Origin: Thermosynechococcaceae cyanobacterium Okahandja
GTDB taxonomy: Bacteria; Cyanobacteriota; Cyanobacteriia; Thermosynechococcales; Thermosynechococcaceae
Direction: 5' to 3'
Length of the DNA: 64,000 nt
Assembly (NCBI GenBank): GCA_041530395.1
Contig: CP136945.1
Coordinates: 620,001 to 684,000, forward strand
Shown: one piece after another, positions 18,301 to 27,942 of the stretch
How positions within the stretch are numbered: position 1 is the stretch's first letter
Layout: every line of letters begins with the position of its first letter
Notes under the pieces: model-generated
What the model was told of the DNA's origin: nothing
What the model saw: the letters and a program-made list of their open reading frames with translations, nothing else
The model's database searches: none
Program-made: the position numbers and the translations under genes

Positions 18301-19548
18301 ATGTTAGATCTCTTGGCAGCGCTGGCGTGGTACTCCGGCGGCATTAACATTGAACAACTGCACACTTGGGTCTTTCCCCGCGATGTTGTGCTGCAACGGT
18401 ACAGCGATCGCTACCTGCAGGGGATGGCGCAGCAGGGCTTTCCGGCAACAGATCAGGGCGTTTGGGTGCAAACAACGGATCGCTTGCTCATTGATCACCA
18501 AGGCGATCGCCCCCTACCGGCGGCCTCAGTCACCAAGGTGGCTACCAGCTTAGCCGTGCTCGATAAATACCCCCCCGACCATCGCTTTATCACCCGCATT
18601 GGCACCACGGGCACCCTCAGGAACGGCACCCTCACCGGTGATCTGGTCGTGATTGGCGGCAACGATCCCCTCTTTGTCTGGGAAGAAGCCATGGCGATCG
18701 CTAATGCCCTGAATCGCTTGGGTATCCGTACCGTGAAGGGCAATTTAGTGATTGTGCCCCCCTTCAGTATGAACTTTTACCCCAACCCCGACACCGCCGC
18801 CGAACTGTTCAAACTCGCTCTTAATCACCCAAGCTGGCCCGCCGAAGCCCAAGCCGCTTACACCGAGCACCTACAAGGCCAGCCGCGTCCCCAGTTGACC
18901 ATTAGCGGCACCACTCGCCTTCAGGCCACCCCACCCGCCAACGTCACAGTCCGGCTTGAGCACCGCTCCCTGCCACTGCTCGAAATTGTGCGCCAGATGA
19001 ATATCTACAGCAACAACGAGATTGCCGACACCCTTGCGGAGCTCGCCGGAGGAGCCGCCACTGTTGCTCAAATTGCTGCCCGTAACGCTAACGTCCCAGC
19101 GCAGGAAGTACAACTCATCAATGGCTCTGGTTTGGGGGTGGAAAATCGCATTTCGCCCCGCGCCGCCTGTGGCATGCTCTTGGCCCTACAACAGGATTTA
19201 GCCGCCAAAAATTATAGCCTTGCCGATGTTTTACCCATGGCGGGCCGAGATGGCGGCACCCTAGACGATCGCCAACTTCCGGCAGGAACCCTAGTTAAAA
19301 CCGGCTCCCTGTGGAACGTCAGCGCCCTTGTGGGGGTACTGCCTACCGCCAAGCACGGCACCGTTTGTTTTGCCCTCCTCAATGGCGGTGGCAACTTATG
19401 GGGATTCCGCGCAGGCCAAGATCGCTATGTCCAACACCTCAGCCAAACCCTGCAACCCGGCCAACAACGGGGGCCAGAGTTTCAGAGCCATGCGCCGTCG
19501 CCGCGCTTTGGTGACCCCCAGCGAATTCGGGTAATCACGGCCTTGTAA
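18301..19548 (+). CDS. dacB: D-alanyl-D-alanine carboxypeptidase, PBP4/DacB type (S13)
   Basis: 415 residues with the three penicillin-binding motifs: SVTK (Ser76, Lys79), YSNNEIAD (SxN) and LVKTGSLWN (KTG). The large insert between the first two motifs is usual for class C type 4 enzymes. These trim or cleave D-Ala from peptidoglycan in the periplasm. The N-terminus (LDLLAALAW) is a short hydrophobic stretch without an obvious cleavage site; export is assumed from the function. Starts 7 bases after the DUF2839 gene and probably shares its transcript. Confidence 0.92.
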   Translation: MLDLLAALAWYSGGINIEQLHTWVFPRDVVLQRYSDRYLQGMAQQGFPATDQGVWVQTTDRLLIDHQGDRPLPAASVTKVATSLAVLDKYPPDHRFITRIGTTGTLRNGTLTGDLVVIGGNDPLFVWEEAMAIANALNRLGIRTVKGNLVIVPPFSMNFYPNPDTAAELFKLALNHPSWPAEAQAAYTEHLQGQPRPQLTISGTTRLQATPPANVTVRLEHRSLPLLEIVRQMNIYSNNEIADTLAELAGGAATVAQIAARNANVPAQEVQLINGSGLGVENRISPRAACGMLLALQQDLAAKNYSLADVLPMAGRDGGTLDDRQLPAGTLVKTGSLWNVSALVGVLPTAKHGTVCFALLNGGGNLWGFRAGQDRYVQHLSQTLQPGQQRGPEFQSHAPSPRFGDPQRIRVITAL

Positions 19549-19579
19549 GCTAGTGCCCGCCTCAGAGGGTAGATGTATC

Positions 19580-20176
19580 CTAAGGCCCGCCAGTGAGGGG
19601 CCGCGGTGCCGCATCGTAGTACTTAGCCGTCATGGTGGGGTTGAGGCTGCGTGCCCGCTGATAGTCCCGCTGTGCCAGTTCAATGTTGCCGCTGTCAAAG
19701 TGAGCCATCCCACGGCTATAGTAGGCCGCAACAAACTGCGGGTCAATCTCTAGGGCAGCATTGAAGTCACGGATGGCGGCCCTGTAGTCCTGCAACGAAA
19801 GGTAGGCCATGCCGCGATTGTAGTAGGCACTGGCAAACTGCTGATCGTAGCGGATAGCCGCATCAAAATCGGCAATGGCGCGCTGCAAATCCCCTTGATC
19901 TAGGTAGGCTAAGCCCCGACCAAAGTAATAATCGGCACTCGGGGCTAGCTCAACAGCCCGACTAAAGGCGCGGATGGCCGCCACTAAATTACCTTCTCCC
20001 TGATACATTAGCCCCAGATTGTAATAATCCTCGGCACTACTGGGCACCAAGCGCTGCAATTCCTGAATTTCTGTGGTGGTGAGGGTGGCGATCGCAACCG
20101 GCTGGGCAACAGCCGCCCCACCCACAAGCGTGGTCAACGAGACAAAAGCAATGAAGGTGGAGAGTTGTCGGCGCAT
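19580..20176 (-). CDS. Exported TPR-repeat protein
   Basis: 198 residues. The signal peptide (RRQLSTFIAFVSLTTLVGG, cut near AVAQP) is followed by about four tetratricopeptide repeats between 48 and 180; examples are EDYYNLGLMYQGEGNLVAAI and FASAYYNRGMAYLSLQDYRA. TPR arrays bind other proteins, and here they would work in the periplasm or at the thylakoid lumen side. No enzymatic domain. Convergent with dacB; GAGGAG-like (GAGGCTC) sequence precedes the ATG. Confidence 0.85.
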   Translation of the reverse strand: MRRQLSTFIAFVSLTTLVGGAAVAQPVAIATLTTTEIQELQRLVPSSAEDYYNLGLMYQGEGNLVAAIRAFSRAVELAPSADYYFGRGLAYLDQGDLQRAIADFDAAIRYDQQFASAYYNRGMAYLSLQDYRAAIRDFNAALEIDPQFVAAYYSRGMAHFDSGNIELAQRDYQRARSLNPTMTAKYYDAAPRPLTGGP

Positions 20177-20659
20177 AGTGAGCCTCCTCAGGGCAGTCTT
20201 TAGCCTTATCTAGATCCTAAGAGAAAATTAAGACCCTGACCAGCAACCGCGATAAGCTGTAACAAATCGCTGGACATATTTACATCCTGCCGCTTGGAGA
20301 CAGGTGATGCAGTGGCCATGCTCTCCCGATGAGTGTGATCCGTCTCACCCTCTGGACACTGGAGCTACTGACTGAAAAGTAAATGATCTAACAAGAGGGG
20401 GAGCCATTGCGGCGCTATTCGGCTTCGAGTGCGACTGCAAGAATGGAAGGCAATTTTGTCTGACATCCCCCAGACGCTGACCGATGGTACAGCGCGGGGT
20501 TCCCAAGCTAATCACTGCCCGTTTAGGTTTCCCTTACTGTAGCCATTCAATCGTATCAAAATTGGGTTTGCATTGATACCCTTTTGTCCAGTTTCGTGCC
20601 TACGCCGGACTCGCATTCATCCCGATGCTCGGCCATGCCAGAGCGCAGGCCTTCTGCTG
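20177..20659. other. Intergenic stretch without a recognised gene
   Basis: About 480 bases between the TPR gene and the CNB/AAA+/NapH gene. No open frame with family resemblance, no tRNA and no terminal repeats were seen. One exact 7-bp inverted repeat, GTATCAA (20553-20559) with TTGATAC (20573-20579), could form a hairpin with a 13-base loop. Short protein-like segments on the plus strand around 20400-20530 end in stops and are not called. Confidence 0.4.
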
Positions 20660-23161
20660 CTAGAGGTAAAGGAGCACACGCACCATCACGGCTGTTGCCA
20701 CAATCCCTAGCCCTTGGGGCAACAGGGAAGGCAGGGGCAGCCGACTAATTTTTTGGCTCAGTACTAAACTGGCAACGACGCTGACCCCTAAGGCCGCTGT
20801 TTGCAAAAACGCAATCACGGCTGGGTGGGCACTCCACTGCACACTCATGCCTGTACTCAGGCCAAACGTGGCTAGGGTCACCGGCACAAGCTGTCCTGCT
20901 TCACCGAGGCCAAGGGGCAAGTAGTAGGCAAGGTTAGCGCCGAGCACTAGCGGTAAATAACCGTAGGCCAAGCGCACAAAGGGCTGCGGCTGCCCCCAAA
21001 GGCGCTGGGCTTGGTGTAGCCCCCAGGCCAGTGCGCCGGGCACGGCTAATAGGAGCATGGCCACTCCCGCCTGTACCCCAAACGATGCCGCAGGTTGACC
21101 CCACCACGCCAAGATGTGGGGTAGGTGGTGCAGGACGACCGCCCCTAGCAGTAGAAACAGCAAACAAACTTCGTAGGCGGTGGCGGTATGGCTCGTCCAG
21201 AGGTCAATGGCGGGGGGACGGAGATTTAGCTCGACGGAGCGGTGGGGGCAGGCCTTAAGGCAGGTCATGCACAGCACACAGTTACGATTGTCCGTCAGTT
21301 GCGCCGGATGGGAATACACAGGACAGCCGCCGGTGGCTTGGCCTTCACCAAGGGCGGGGCCTCCTTTGTAGCACTGGTAGGTGTCACAACTGGCGGCACA
21401 TACCCCTTGCTGGGCGCGCAACTCAAGAATTGACAGTTTGCCAAACAACCCATTCATCCCGCCAATGGGGCACAGGTAGCGACACCAAAAGCGGCGTTCG
21501 TAAAGCTGCGAAAAAATCACCGCGCCCGCTGTAATCAGGATCAGCAACCAACTGGAGAGGTAGGCGGTATTGGGCAGATCCCACAGTTCCTCCCACAGGA
21601 GAATAGCGGCAAATAGGGCAAACAGGAACCAGCCCCCCCATTTTTCCGCCAAGGGGCGCGGCCAAGCCCCTAACTGCCGCGGCAATAGCTTCAGGGAGAG
21701 GGTTTGCAACAGTTCGCCATAAATCATGAACGGGCAGACGGCACACCAGATGCGCCCCAAAAAGGGAAAGATCAGCAGCGAGACGGGCCACCACCACGCC
21801 CAAAAGAGATTCAAGGCAAGGTTATGGGCGCGGTCTTGTGGCCCCCACAGGCCAATGGCCACAATCAGCGGAAAGGCCCACAGGGTAATGCCATAGTTCA
21901 GGTAATTGGGCCACCACCGACTGCGCAGCAGGGCGCGCAACCGGGGATAGGCATTGAGGAGATTCCAGCGGAAGCGGCGCTGCTTTGAGTGCTCCGGCCA
22001 AAAGACTTCTTCGGTAAGGAGGCTGGCTCCATTGGCCTGGAGAATGGCGCGCTCCACCAAGCTGGCCAATTCCCGCAGGTTTCCGGGAAAGTCATAACTT
22101 TGCAGCCGTCGCAGGGCTTCGCGGGTGATGCGGGGTTTGGGGATGCGCTGACTGCGGCAGCAGAGGGCAATGTAGTAATTCACCAAGGCTTCCAGATCCG
22201 CTTTGGTGACCCGCAGGGGAGGAACCTTTATGACGTGGCGCACCAGATCTTGGCAGGTGCAGTCCTTTTTCTCGGCAATGAGGATAATCCGCCCCGGAAA
22301 TGAGCGTGGTATTGCAGTGGTCTCACTGGCGGGGGCATACTCCCTGTTTTGGACGAGCCGTCGCAGTTGGGGATAGAGGTGGCTTGGCCACTCGTGCACG
22401 TTGTTGAGAATGAGGGTGCCTTCTCCTAGCCAGTCTAAGAGGCCTTGCTTGCCCCCGGCTTTGCCAAAGAGTTCAGCCCCATTGACGGAGAGGGTACCGC
22501 AATTCACCTGAATCAAGGGTTGGCGGCGATCGCCCGAGCCGTAGTGAATGAGGGCGGCAATGTTATCTTTTTCCAGTCCCGGTTCGCCAAAGATAAGGAC
22601 GGGGTGGCGATCGCTGGCGGCTTCTTTGATGGCTTGGCGCAACCGCACCGCATAGCGACTGCTGCCAACAATACCCTGCCTGACCCGCGGCACCAGATAG
22701 GGACGGAGGGCCGCTTGCCGCTCTTTTTCGTAGGCCAGTTGCGCCGCAACATCGGCTAGGGCACCCTTGATCTGCTGGGAAATAGTTTGCCGTAGTTCCG
22801 GAAATTGGGCGGCCAACCGTTCAAACACATCCCGCGCCAGCGTCCACACCTCACAGTCGCTGAGGGTAATGACTGTTTGGGGGGTGGGCTGATCTAGGAC
22901 TAATTCCTGCCAGTGGAGCACCGTCCCCGGCAGCAGAGACACAACCGCGGCAGGTGTATCCGCTGTGGTGTGATAGGCTTCGAGGTGTCCTGAGTACAGA
23001 ATGTAAAGGGCGGTAACGGGTTGATCCTCAAGAACCAAGCGCCGATTCGCGGCAATGTGCTCTTGGCGCACAGCGGCGGCGATCGCCTCTAGGGCAGCTA
23101 AGGATAGGGAGGCTAGGGGGGTATGGCGCTGCAGCCACTGCAACCGTTCCAGCACGTTCAT
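20660..23161 (-). CDS. Fusion of cyclic-nucleotide-binding-like, degenerate sigma-54-type AAA+ and NapH-like iron-sulfur membrane domains
   Basis: 833 residues. Part 1 (about 1-130) is a CRP/CNB-like fold ([40 protein letters not shown]). Part 2 (about 165-390) resembles the central domain of sigma-54 activators: GEPGLEKDN (192-200) at the Walker A position, [11 protein letters not shown] (248-258) at Walker B, and [20 protein letters not shown] near the end. The ATPase looks dead: the Walker A Ser/Thr is Asp, the acidic Walker B residues are Asn, and no GAFTGA loop exists ([11 protein letters not shown] instead). Part 3 (about 415-833) has several membrane spans with CAVCP (473-477), CRYLCP (560-565), a Cys-rich loop (588-613) and a 4Fe-4S motif [12 protein letters not shown] (628-639), like NapH/NosR polyferredoxins. 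No helix-turn-helix. It overlaps ruvB by 4 bases (ATGA). Probably a membrane redox sensor or electron carrier; function unknown. Confidence 0.8.
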   Translation of the reverse strand: MNVLERLQWLQRHTPLASLSLAALEAIAAAVRQEHIAANRRLVLEDQPVTALYILYSGHLEAYHTTADTPAAVVSLLPGTVLHWQELVLDQPTPQTVITLSDCEVWTLARDVFERLAAQFPELRQTISQQIKGALADVAAQLAYEKERQAALRPYLVPRVRQGIVGSSRYAVRLRQAIKEAASDRHPVLIFGEPGLEKDNIAALIHYGSGDRRQPLIQVNCGTLSVNGAELFGKAGGKQGLLDWLGEGTLILNNVHEWPSHLYPQLRRLVQNREYAPASETTAIPRSFPGRIILIAEKKDCTCQDLVRHVIKVPPLRVTKADLEALVNYYIALCCRSQRIPKPRITREALRRLQSYDFPGNLRELASLVERAILQANGASLLTEEVFWPEHSKQRRFRWNLLNAYPRLRALLRSRWWPNYLNYGITLWAFPLIVAIGLWGPQDRAHNLALNLFWAWWWPVSLLIFPFLGRIWCAVCPFMIYGELLQTLSLKLLPRQLGAWPRPLAEKWGGWFLFALFAAILLWEELWDLPNTAYLSSWLLILITAGAVIFSQLYERRFWCRYLCPIGGMNGLFGKLSILELRAQQGVCAASCDTYQCYKGGPALGEGQATGGCPVYSHPAQLTDNRNCVLCMTCLKACPHRSVELNLRPPAIDLWTSHTATAYEVCLLFLLLGAVVLHHLPHILAWWGQPAASFGVQAGVAMLLLAVPGALAWGLHQAQRLWGQPQPFVRLAYGYLPLVLGANLAYYLPLGLGEAGQLVPVTLATFGLSTGMSVQWSAHPAVIAFLQTAALGVSVVASLVLSQKISRLPLPSLLPQGLGIVATAVMVRVLLYL

Positions 23162-24228
23162 GGCTCTAGCTCCAAAAGCGGCAATTGGGCTGGTTCATAC
23201 CCCAAGTGCTGCCATGCGTGGGGGGTAGCAACCCGCCCGCGGGGTGTGCGCTGCAAGTAACCCATCTGGATCAGGTAGGGTTCGTAAACCTCTTCAATTG
23301 TTTGCACATCTTCGCCGGTGGCGGCTGCCAAGGTGTCAATGCCGACCGGCCCCCCTTGATACCCCTCAATGATCACACTCAGGAGGCGGCGATCGGTCCA
23401 GTCGAGACCCACCGGATCAACGTTAAAGCGTTCAAGGGCATCGGTGGCGATCGCTAAGGTAATCTCGCCCGTGTGCTTAACGGCGGCGTAATCCCGCACC
23501 CGCTTGAGCAGGCGAATGGCAATCCGCGGTGTGCCCCGACTCCGGCGACCAATTTCCAGAGCTGCTTCGGGGGTAATGGGGGTGCGCAGGCGGGCGGCGG
23601 TGCGCTCGACAATCTGCTGTAGCTCTGCCGGTTGGTAAAAGCGCAGCCGTTGAACCAAGCCAAAGCGATCCCGCAGCGGGGAGGTAAGGGCACCCACCCG
23701 CGTGGTAGCTCCCACCAAGGTAAAGCGATTGAGCCGGAGCCGTCGCGATCGCGCCGTTTGGTGCTTGCCCACCGTCAGATCCAGACAAAAGTCTTCCATG
23801 GCCGGGTAAAGCAACTCTTCGGTCATCCGCGACAGGCGATGGATTTCATCAATAAATAAAATGTCGCCGGGCTTGAGGTTCACCAGCAGCCCGACAATAT
23901 CACGGGGGCGCTCAAGGGCGGGGGCGCTGGTCATTTTGCAGTTCACCCCCATTTCCGTCGCTAAAATCAGGGCAATGGTCGTCTTCCCGAGGCCAGGGGG
24001 GCCATACAGCAACAGATGATCTAAGCTCTCTTGGCGTGATTTGGCCGCCTGAATGGCAATCTCAAGCACATCCTTGAGTTCTTGCTGGCCAATGTACTCC
24101 TGCAAGGACTGGGGACGCAACGAATCTTCAGTGGCAGGGAGCTGTTCCTCGGCAGTGGCAGCCGCAGACAAAAGAGGCGGTGAAGGCGATCGCTCCGGCG
24201 ATGGATTTTGGGAAGAAATAATCGCCAT
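23158..24228 (-). CDS. ruvB: Holliday junction branch migration helicase RuvB
   Basis: 356 residues from ATG at 24228, chosen because AAGGAGG is 5 bases upstream; a GTG two codons earlier abuts that site. Walker A is [13 protein letters not shown], Walker [13 protein letters not shown], followed by sensor 1 [20 protein letters not shown] and the C-terminal winged helix with [12 protein letters not shown]. RuvB hexamers drive branch migration with RuvA. The N-terminus carries about 30 extra Ser/Pro-rich residues, common in cyanobacteria. The stop overlaps the start of the CNB/AAA+/NapH gene, and ilvC is 26 bases upstream; all three may be one transcript. Confidence 0.96.
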   Translation of the reverse strand: MAIISSQNPSPERSPSPPLLSAAATAEEQLPATEDSLRPQSLQEYIGQQELKDVLEIAIQAAKSRQESLDHLLLYGPPGLGKTTIALILATEMGVNCKMTSAPALERPRDIVGLLVNLKPGDILFIDEIHRLSRMTEELLYPAMEDFCLDLTVGKHQTARSRRLRLNRFTLVGATTRVGALTSPLRDRFGLVQRLRFYQPAELQQIVERTAARLRTPITPEAALEIGRRSRGTPRIAIRLLKRVRDYAAVKHTGEITLAIATDALERFNVDPVGLDWTDRRLLSVIIEGYQGGPVGIDTLAAATGEDVQTIEEVYEPYLIQMGYLQRTPRGRVATPHAWQHLGYEPAQLPLLELEP

Positions 24229-24254
24229 TCCCACCTCCTTGGGGCAGAACCTCC

Positions 24255-25313
<1,059 letters not shown>

Positions 25314-25338
25314 TCAGTACAGTGCAACGTTGGGGAGT

Positions 25339-25626
25339 TTAGCGATTCCGCGAGAAGCGGTTGCCCCCACCGCCTGCCATGGCTTCGCGAGGACGGGCTT
25401 TGTTCACCTTGAGTTGCCGTCCCATCCACTCGGCACCATCGAGATCGGCGATCGCCGCATCTTCTTCCGCATCTGTGGACATTTCCACAAAGCCAAAGCC
25501 CCGCTTGCGACCGGTTTCCCGATCCACCGGTAAATAGACCTGTTTGACGGCTCCGTATTCGGCAAAGACGGCCTCTAAATCTTCCTGAGTGGCCGTGTAG
25601 GAAAGGTTGCCGACATAAATAGACAT
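25339..25626 (-). CDS. RRM-type RNA-binding protein
   Basis: 95 residues: a single RNA-recognition motif (about 1-80) with RNP2 IYVGNL and RNP1 KRGFGFVEM, then a short Gly/Arg tail (AMAGGGGNRFSRNR). This is the cyanobacterial Rbp family, many members of which rise in the cold and some of which help localise photosystem mRNAs. The leader upstream (25627-25860) is over 200 bases and shared with divergent mnmA, as expected for a temperature-controlled gene, but no structure was proved. ilvC follows after 88 bases. Confidence 0.94.
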   Translation of the reverse strand: MSIYVGNLSYTATQEDLEAVFAEYGAVKQVYLPVDRETGRKRGFGFVEMSTDAEEDAAIADLDGAEWMGRQLKVNKARPREAMAGGGGNRFSRNR

Positions 25627-25860
25627 AATCTGATCTGCTCCAAAGCAAAAGTTGAACCATACGTTGACGCTGACTTCGGAGAGATGACTGTCATGTAACC
25701 AACCTTCCCTAAGACCGAACTCATGAATCGCTCTACCTAAATACTCAAGCGGCGATTACTCGCCAACCTTGCCTAATGATTATAGCGGATGGCGCTGCCC
25801 CGCCGCCGCCCAAAAGAGAATGCTAGGCTAAAAGAGGGATATTTTTTGTGAATCTTAACA

Positions 25861-26979
25861 ATGTCAGGATTAGCAGCGGTTGTGGTGGGTCTATCGGGGG
25901 GCGTGGATAGCTCGGTAGCCATTGCCTCCCTCAAGCAGCAGGGCTATCCGGTGGTAGGGCTGACCCTATGGCTGATGAAGGGCAAGGGACAGTGCTGCTC
26001 GGAGGGGCTAGTGGATGCGGCACGCCTGTGCGAGGAGCTAGGGGTTCCCCACCACATTGTCGATAGCCGCGATCTCTTTGAAAAATATATTGTGAACTAT
26101 TTAGTGAGCGGCTATGGGAGTGGCATCACGCCGCTACCCTGCTCCCAGTGCAACCGCATGGTCAAGTTTGGGCCGATGCTGGCCTACAGCCAAGCGGAAC
26201 TGGGCATCGACACCATTGCCACCGGCCACTACGCCCAAGTGCGCTACAATCCAGAGAGCGATCGCTACGAACTCTGGCGGGCGGTGGATCGCCACAAGGA
26301 TCAAACCTACTTTCTCTACGATTTACCCCAAGAGATTCTGGCCCATGTCCTGTTTCCCCTGGGCAACCACACCAAAGCGGAAACCCGTGCCCTTGCGGCG
26401 CAGTACGGCTTGCACACCGCCACCAAACCCGAAAGCCAAGACCTGTGCCTGATTGAAGCCCATGGCTCCATGCGCCAATTTTTGGAGCAGTACCTGCCCC
26501 CTACCCAAGGGGAGGTGGTAGATACGAGCGGTCGGGTGCTGGGGCACCACCAAGGGATTCACAATTACACGATTGGCCAGCGCAAGGGGTTGGGCATTGC
26601 GGCGGCGGAGCCGCTTTACGTGGTGGCCTTGGATCGGGTGCATAACCGCGTCATTGTGGGCGATCGCGCCAGTGCTGCTCGCCGTGAATGCAGCGTCGCC
26701 CGGGTGAATTGGGTCTCTATTGCCCCACCCTCTCAGCCCTTGAGGGCAGCGGTGCAAATCCGCTACCGCACTCCCCCTGTCCCCGTTACGGTTGTTCCCA
26801 CCGCCAACCCCGAGCAGGTAAAATTAGTCTTTGCCGAGCCGCAGTTTGGGGTGACCCCCGGCCAAGCGGCGGTTTGGTACGAGGGCGATCGCCTCCTTGG
26901 GGGCGGCATTATCCAACCGTTTGCCAATGACCTAGTCGCGGATCTAACCGCAGATACTGGCTCAATCCCTTGTGAATAA
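25861..26979 (+). CDS. mnmA: tRNA-specific 2-thiouridylase
   Basis: 372 residues. The PP-loop [12 protein letters not shown] near the N-terminus binds ATP; the catalytic Cys pair lies in [14 protein letters not shown] and [12 protein letters not shown]; the C-terminal barrel has [12 protein letters not shown]. MnmA transfers sulfur to U34 of Lys, Glu and Gln tRNAs. It leads a same-strand run mnmA-rpoZ-27262-27943 with gaps of 15-30 bases. Confidence 0.96.
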   Translation: MSGLAAVVVGLSGGVDSSVAIASLKQQGYPVVGLTLWLMKGKGQCCSEGLVDAARLCEELGVPHHIVDSRDLFEKYIVNYLVSGYGSGITPLPCSQCNRMVKFGPMLAYSQAELGIDTIATGHYAQVRYNPESDRYELWRAVDRHKDQTYFLYDLPQEILAHVLFPLGNHTKAETRALAAQYGLHTATKPESQDLCLIEAHGSMRQFLEQYLPPTQGEVVDTSGRVLGHHQGIHNYTIGQRKGLGIAAAEPLYVVALDRVHNRVIVGDRASAARRECSVARVNWVSIAPPSQPLRAAVQIRYRTPPVPVTVVPTANPEQVKLVFAEPQFGVTPGQAAVWYEGDRLLGGGIIQPFANDLVADLTADTGSIPCE

Positions 26980-27002
26980 CCATCTGAAGGAGTTACTCCC
27001 CC

Positions 27003-27233
27003 ATGCAAAAACGCCTAAACTATAGTGCGGCTGACATCATGCGCCGTGCCGAGCAATTAATTGAGCACTCCTCCAATCGCTATCGGATTACGGTACAGAT
27101 TGCCAACCGCGCTAAGCAGCGGCGGGGGTTAGAAGCCAGCGAGGATTTTGAGGACCTGCCCCTGAAGCCGGTGATCCGTGCCATCATTGAAATGTCGGAC
27201 GAGATTGCCCAGCCGGAGTTATTGGCCGATTAA
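27003..27233 (+). CDS. rpoZ: RNA polymerase omega subunit
   Basis: 76 residues. The family features are [27 protein letters not shown] and the downstream [15 protein letters not shown], matching cyanobacterial omega. It helps assemble beta-prime into RNA polymerase and, in cyanobacteria, affects sigma-factor recruitment in heat. AAGGAG lies upstream of the ATG. Placed 23 bases after mnmA, so expressed with it. Confidence 0.93.
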   Translation: MQKRLNYSAADIMRRAEQLIEHSSNRYRITVQIANRAKQRRGLEASEDFEDLPLKPVIRAIIEMSDEIAQPELLAD

Positions 27234-27261
27234 GACCATTGAGGGGTTATCGGAGGTTCTC

Positions 27262-27927
27262 ATGGGAAAGCGGCATTGGCGTCATTTTTTGCTGGGTCTT
27301 GGTCTTAGCGGTTTACTGGCACTCCTCGGCACTGGGTGGGGGGTGACCCTAGCGCGATCGCAACCCAGCCCGCCACCGCCCGCTGCCGCGGCCCAACTGT
27401 TCGTTAATCCGCGCCAAGTGGCCGAAGCCCTCTATCCAGAACTGCCGGATTTCCCCAAGGAAAATCACTACATCCGCCGAGACAATGGCCGTCCCGCGCC
27501 GGAAAGTACGCTTCTAGAGCGGTTTATTGTCTATCACACCACCGTGAAGGGGCGATCGCCCCTGTACCGCTTTGATTGGCTCATTTCCTTGGCAGATTAT
27601 CTGGGAGTGAACGATTTTCTGCGGCCAGAAACCTACCCCGGGCGATCCTACCTAACCAGCAACCCCATGGAGCAAGACGTGGCGGCCATTCGCCAACTGA
27701 ACCGCCAGCAACGCCAAGCCCTCGTGAACACCCTCACCGCTTTCTATGCCCGCCAAGCGGGATTGCCCACCACCCCGCCCCAACGTCCCCAAACGAATGC
27801 GCCAGCACCGGAGAACCCCGAGGTGGTTGTGCCCCCCCTTCCCCAGCCCGGGGGTGCCAACCTGCTCGCGCCGCCGGAGCCACCCCGTCCTCAACCCACC
27901 GGCGACTCCCGCTTTTTACTGCCCTAG
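27262..27927 (+). CDS. Exported protein of unknown function, proline-rich C-terminus
   Basis: 221 residues from ATG 27262 with GGAGG 6 bases upstream. A hydrophobic signal (HFLLGLGLSGLLALLGTGWG) is cut probably near TLARS. The middle (about 45-160) has NPRQVAEALYPELPDFPKEN and FDWLISLADYLG and resembles a cyanobacterial conserved hypothetical. From about 165 it is mostly Pro and Ala (TPPQRPQTNAPAPENP), a likely flexible tail. No enzyme motif was recognised. Confidence 0.75.
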   Translation: MGKRHWRHFLLGLGLSGLLALLGTGWGVTLARSQPSPPPPAAAAQLFVNPRQVAEALYPELPDFPKENHYIRRDNGRPAPESTLLERFIVYHTTVKGRSPLYRFDWLISLADYLGVNDFLRPETYPGRSYLTSNPMEQDVAAIRQLNRQQRQALVNTLTAFYARQAGLPTTPPQRPQTNAPAPENPEVVVPPLPQPGGANLLAPPEPPRPQPTGDSRFLLP

Positions 27928-27942
27928 TTGATTTGTGCCGCC

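Noticed and set aside
20400-20535. Protein-like segment (LQEWKAILSDIPQTLTDG) in the gap
   Set aside because: Bounded by stops, no start codon with ribosome site, and no family recognised; chance is likely.
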